Part shown: positions 63,911-64,000 of the stretch, in pieces
Layout of the letters: the number at the start of each line of letters is the position of its first letter
Position numbering within the stretch: the stretch's first letter is position 1
Program-made: the position numbers and the translations under genes
NCBI RefSeq assembly: GCF_900109665.1
Contig: NZ_FOAO01000003.1
Location: 62,001-126,000 of the forward strand
DNA from: Blastococcus sp. DSM 46786
Lineage (GTDB): Bacteria > Actinomycetota > Actinomycetes > Mycobacteriales > Geodermatophilaceae
Direction of reading: 5' to 3'
DNA length: 64,000 nt
Notes under the pieces: generated by a model
The model's input: only the letters and a program-made list of their open reading frames with translations
Told to the model about the DNA's origin: nothing
Databases searched by the model: none

Positions 63911-64000
63911 TCAGCGCGCCTTGGCCGACAGCCCGCGCAACGGCGCCGACCAGGCCTCGGGATCCAGCCACAGGAACGCATGGGCACCGGAGACCGTCAC
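63911..64000 (-). CDS. C-terminal end of an unknown gene (partial)
   Basis: The last 29 codons and the TGA of a minus-strand gene run off the window. The peptide ends GAHAFLWLDPEAW, then SAPLRGLSAKAR. The HAF segment looks like the catalytic-His end of an alpha/beta hydrolase, but 29 residues cannot decide this. Confidence 0.5.
   Translation of the reverse strand: MTVSGAHAFLWLDPEAWSAPLRGLSAKAR

Overview
The window is a GC-rich actinobacterial chromosome segment. Dense genes, frequent GTG starts, many ATGA/GTGA overlaps and a strong G/C bias at third codon positions all fit this. The best guess is the family Geodermatophilaceae (Blastococcus, Geodermatophilus or Modestobacter). The strongest clue is a UGSC-type selenoprotein gene whose selenocysteine position is an in-frame TAG. 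UAG-decoded selenocysteine is known to me from published work only in Geodermatophilus and Blastococcus. No rRNA, tRNA, CRISPR, insertion sequence or prophage was seen.

Layout. 1-5.6 kb holds the end of an acyl-CoA ligase gene, a phosphotriesterase-like amidohydrolase, Spo0M, a carboxymuconolactone-decarboxylase-fold protein, an HD-like protein and a DivIVA-like coiled-coil protein. 6-9.4 kb is a membrane protein plus a NarL/LuxR two-component system. 9.6-17 kb carries a medium-chain dehydrogenase, a SerA-like dehydrogenase, the redox/selenoprotein group (thioredoxin-domain protein, TAG-containing UGSC protein, AhpD-like protein), a HpcH/HpaI aldolase and an alditol oxidase. 17-26.5 kb is rich in lipid and envelope enzymes: a three-domain PAP2/kinase/flippase-like protein, a patatin, a PlsC-type acyltransferase, a luciferase-like oxidoreductase, a sulfotransferase, a phospholipase D and a cupin.

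26.5-45 kb contains an ABC exporter with a divergent GbsR/MarR regulator, a deacetylase-asparaginase pair, a GAF-domain activator divergent from a flavin monooxygenase, an MFS transporter, two zinc alcohol dehydrogenases, a serine hydrolase, a MmyB-type regulator, and a YCII/DGPF gene coupled to an ECF42-like sigma factor. 45.2-49.8 kb is an oleA-oleBC-oleD cluster with the OleB-OleC fusion, for head-to-head hydrocarbon or beta-lactone synthesis. 50 kb holds a frameshifted relic of an FeS-type photolyase/cryptochrome. 51-64 kb carries a succinate-semialdehyde dehydrogenase, an NmrA-like protein coupled to a CPBP protease, an old yellow enzyme followed by an MFS fragment, a MOSC protein, a BCCT transporter, an EAL-DICT-LOV-GGDEF light/c-di-GMP protein, a CrtA-like protein and a hydrolase-like protein.

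Two signals recur. Perfect GC-rich inverted repeats without a T-tract follow several genes and probably act as terminators. A -10-like hexamer lies 6-8 nt before many start codons, which suggests leaderless transcripts. One of these promoters appears to drive the selenoprotein operon. At least seven other genes in the window end in TAG, so reading TAG as selenocysteine must depend on local context; a stem-loop starting 3 nt after the TAG is the obvious candidate.
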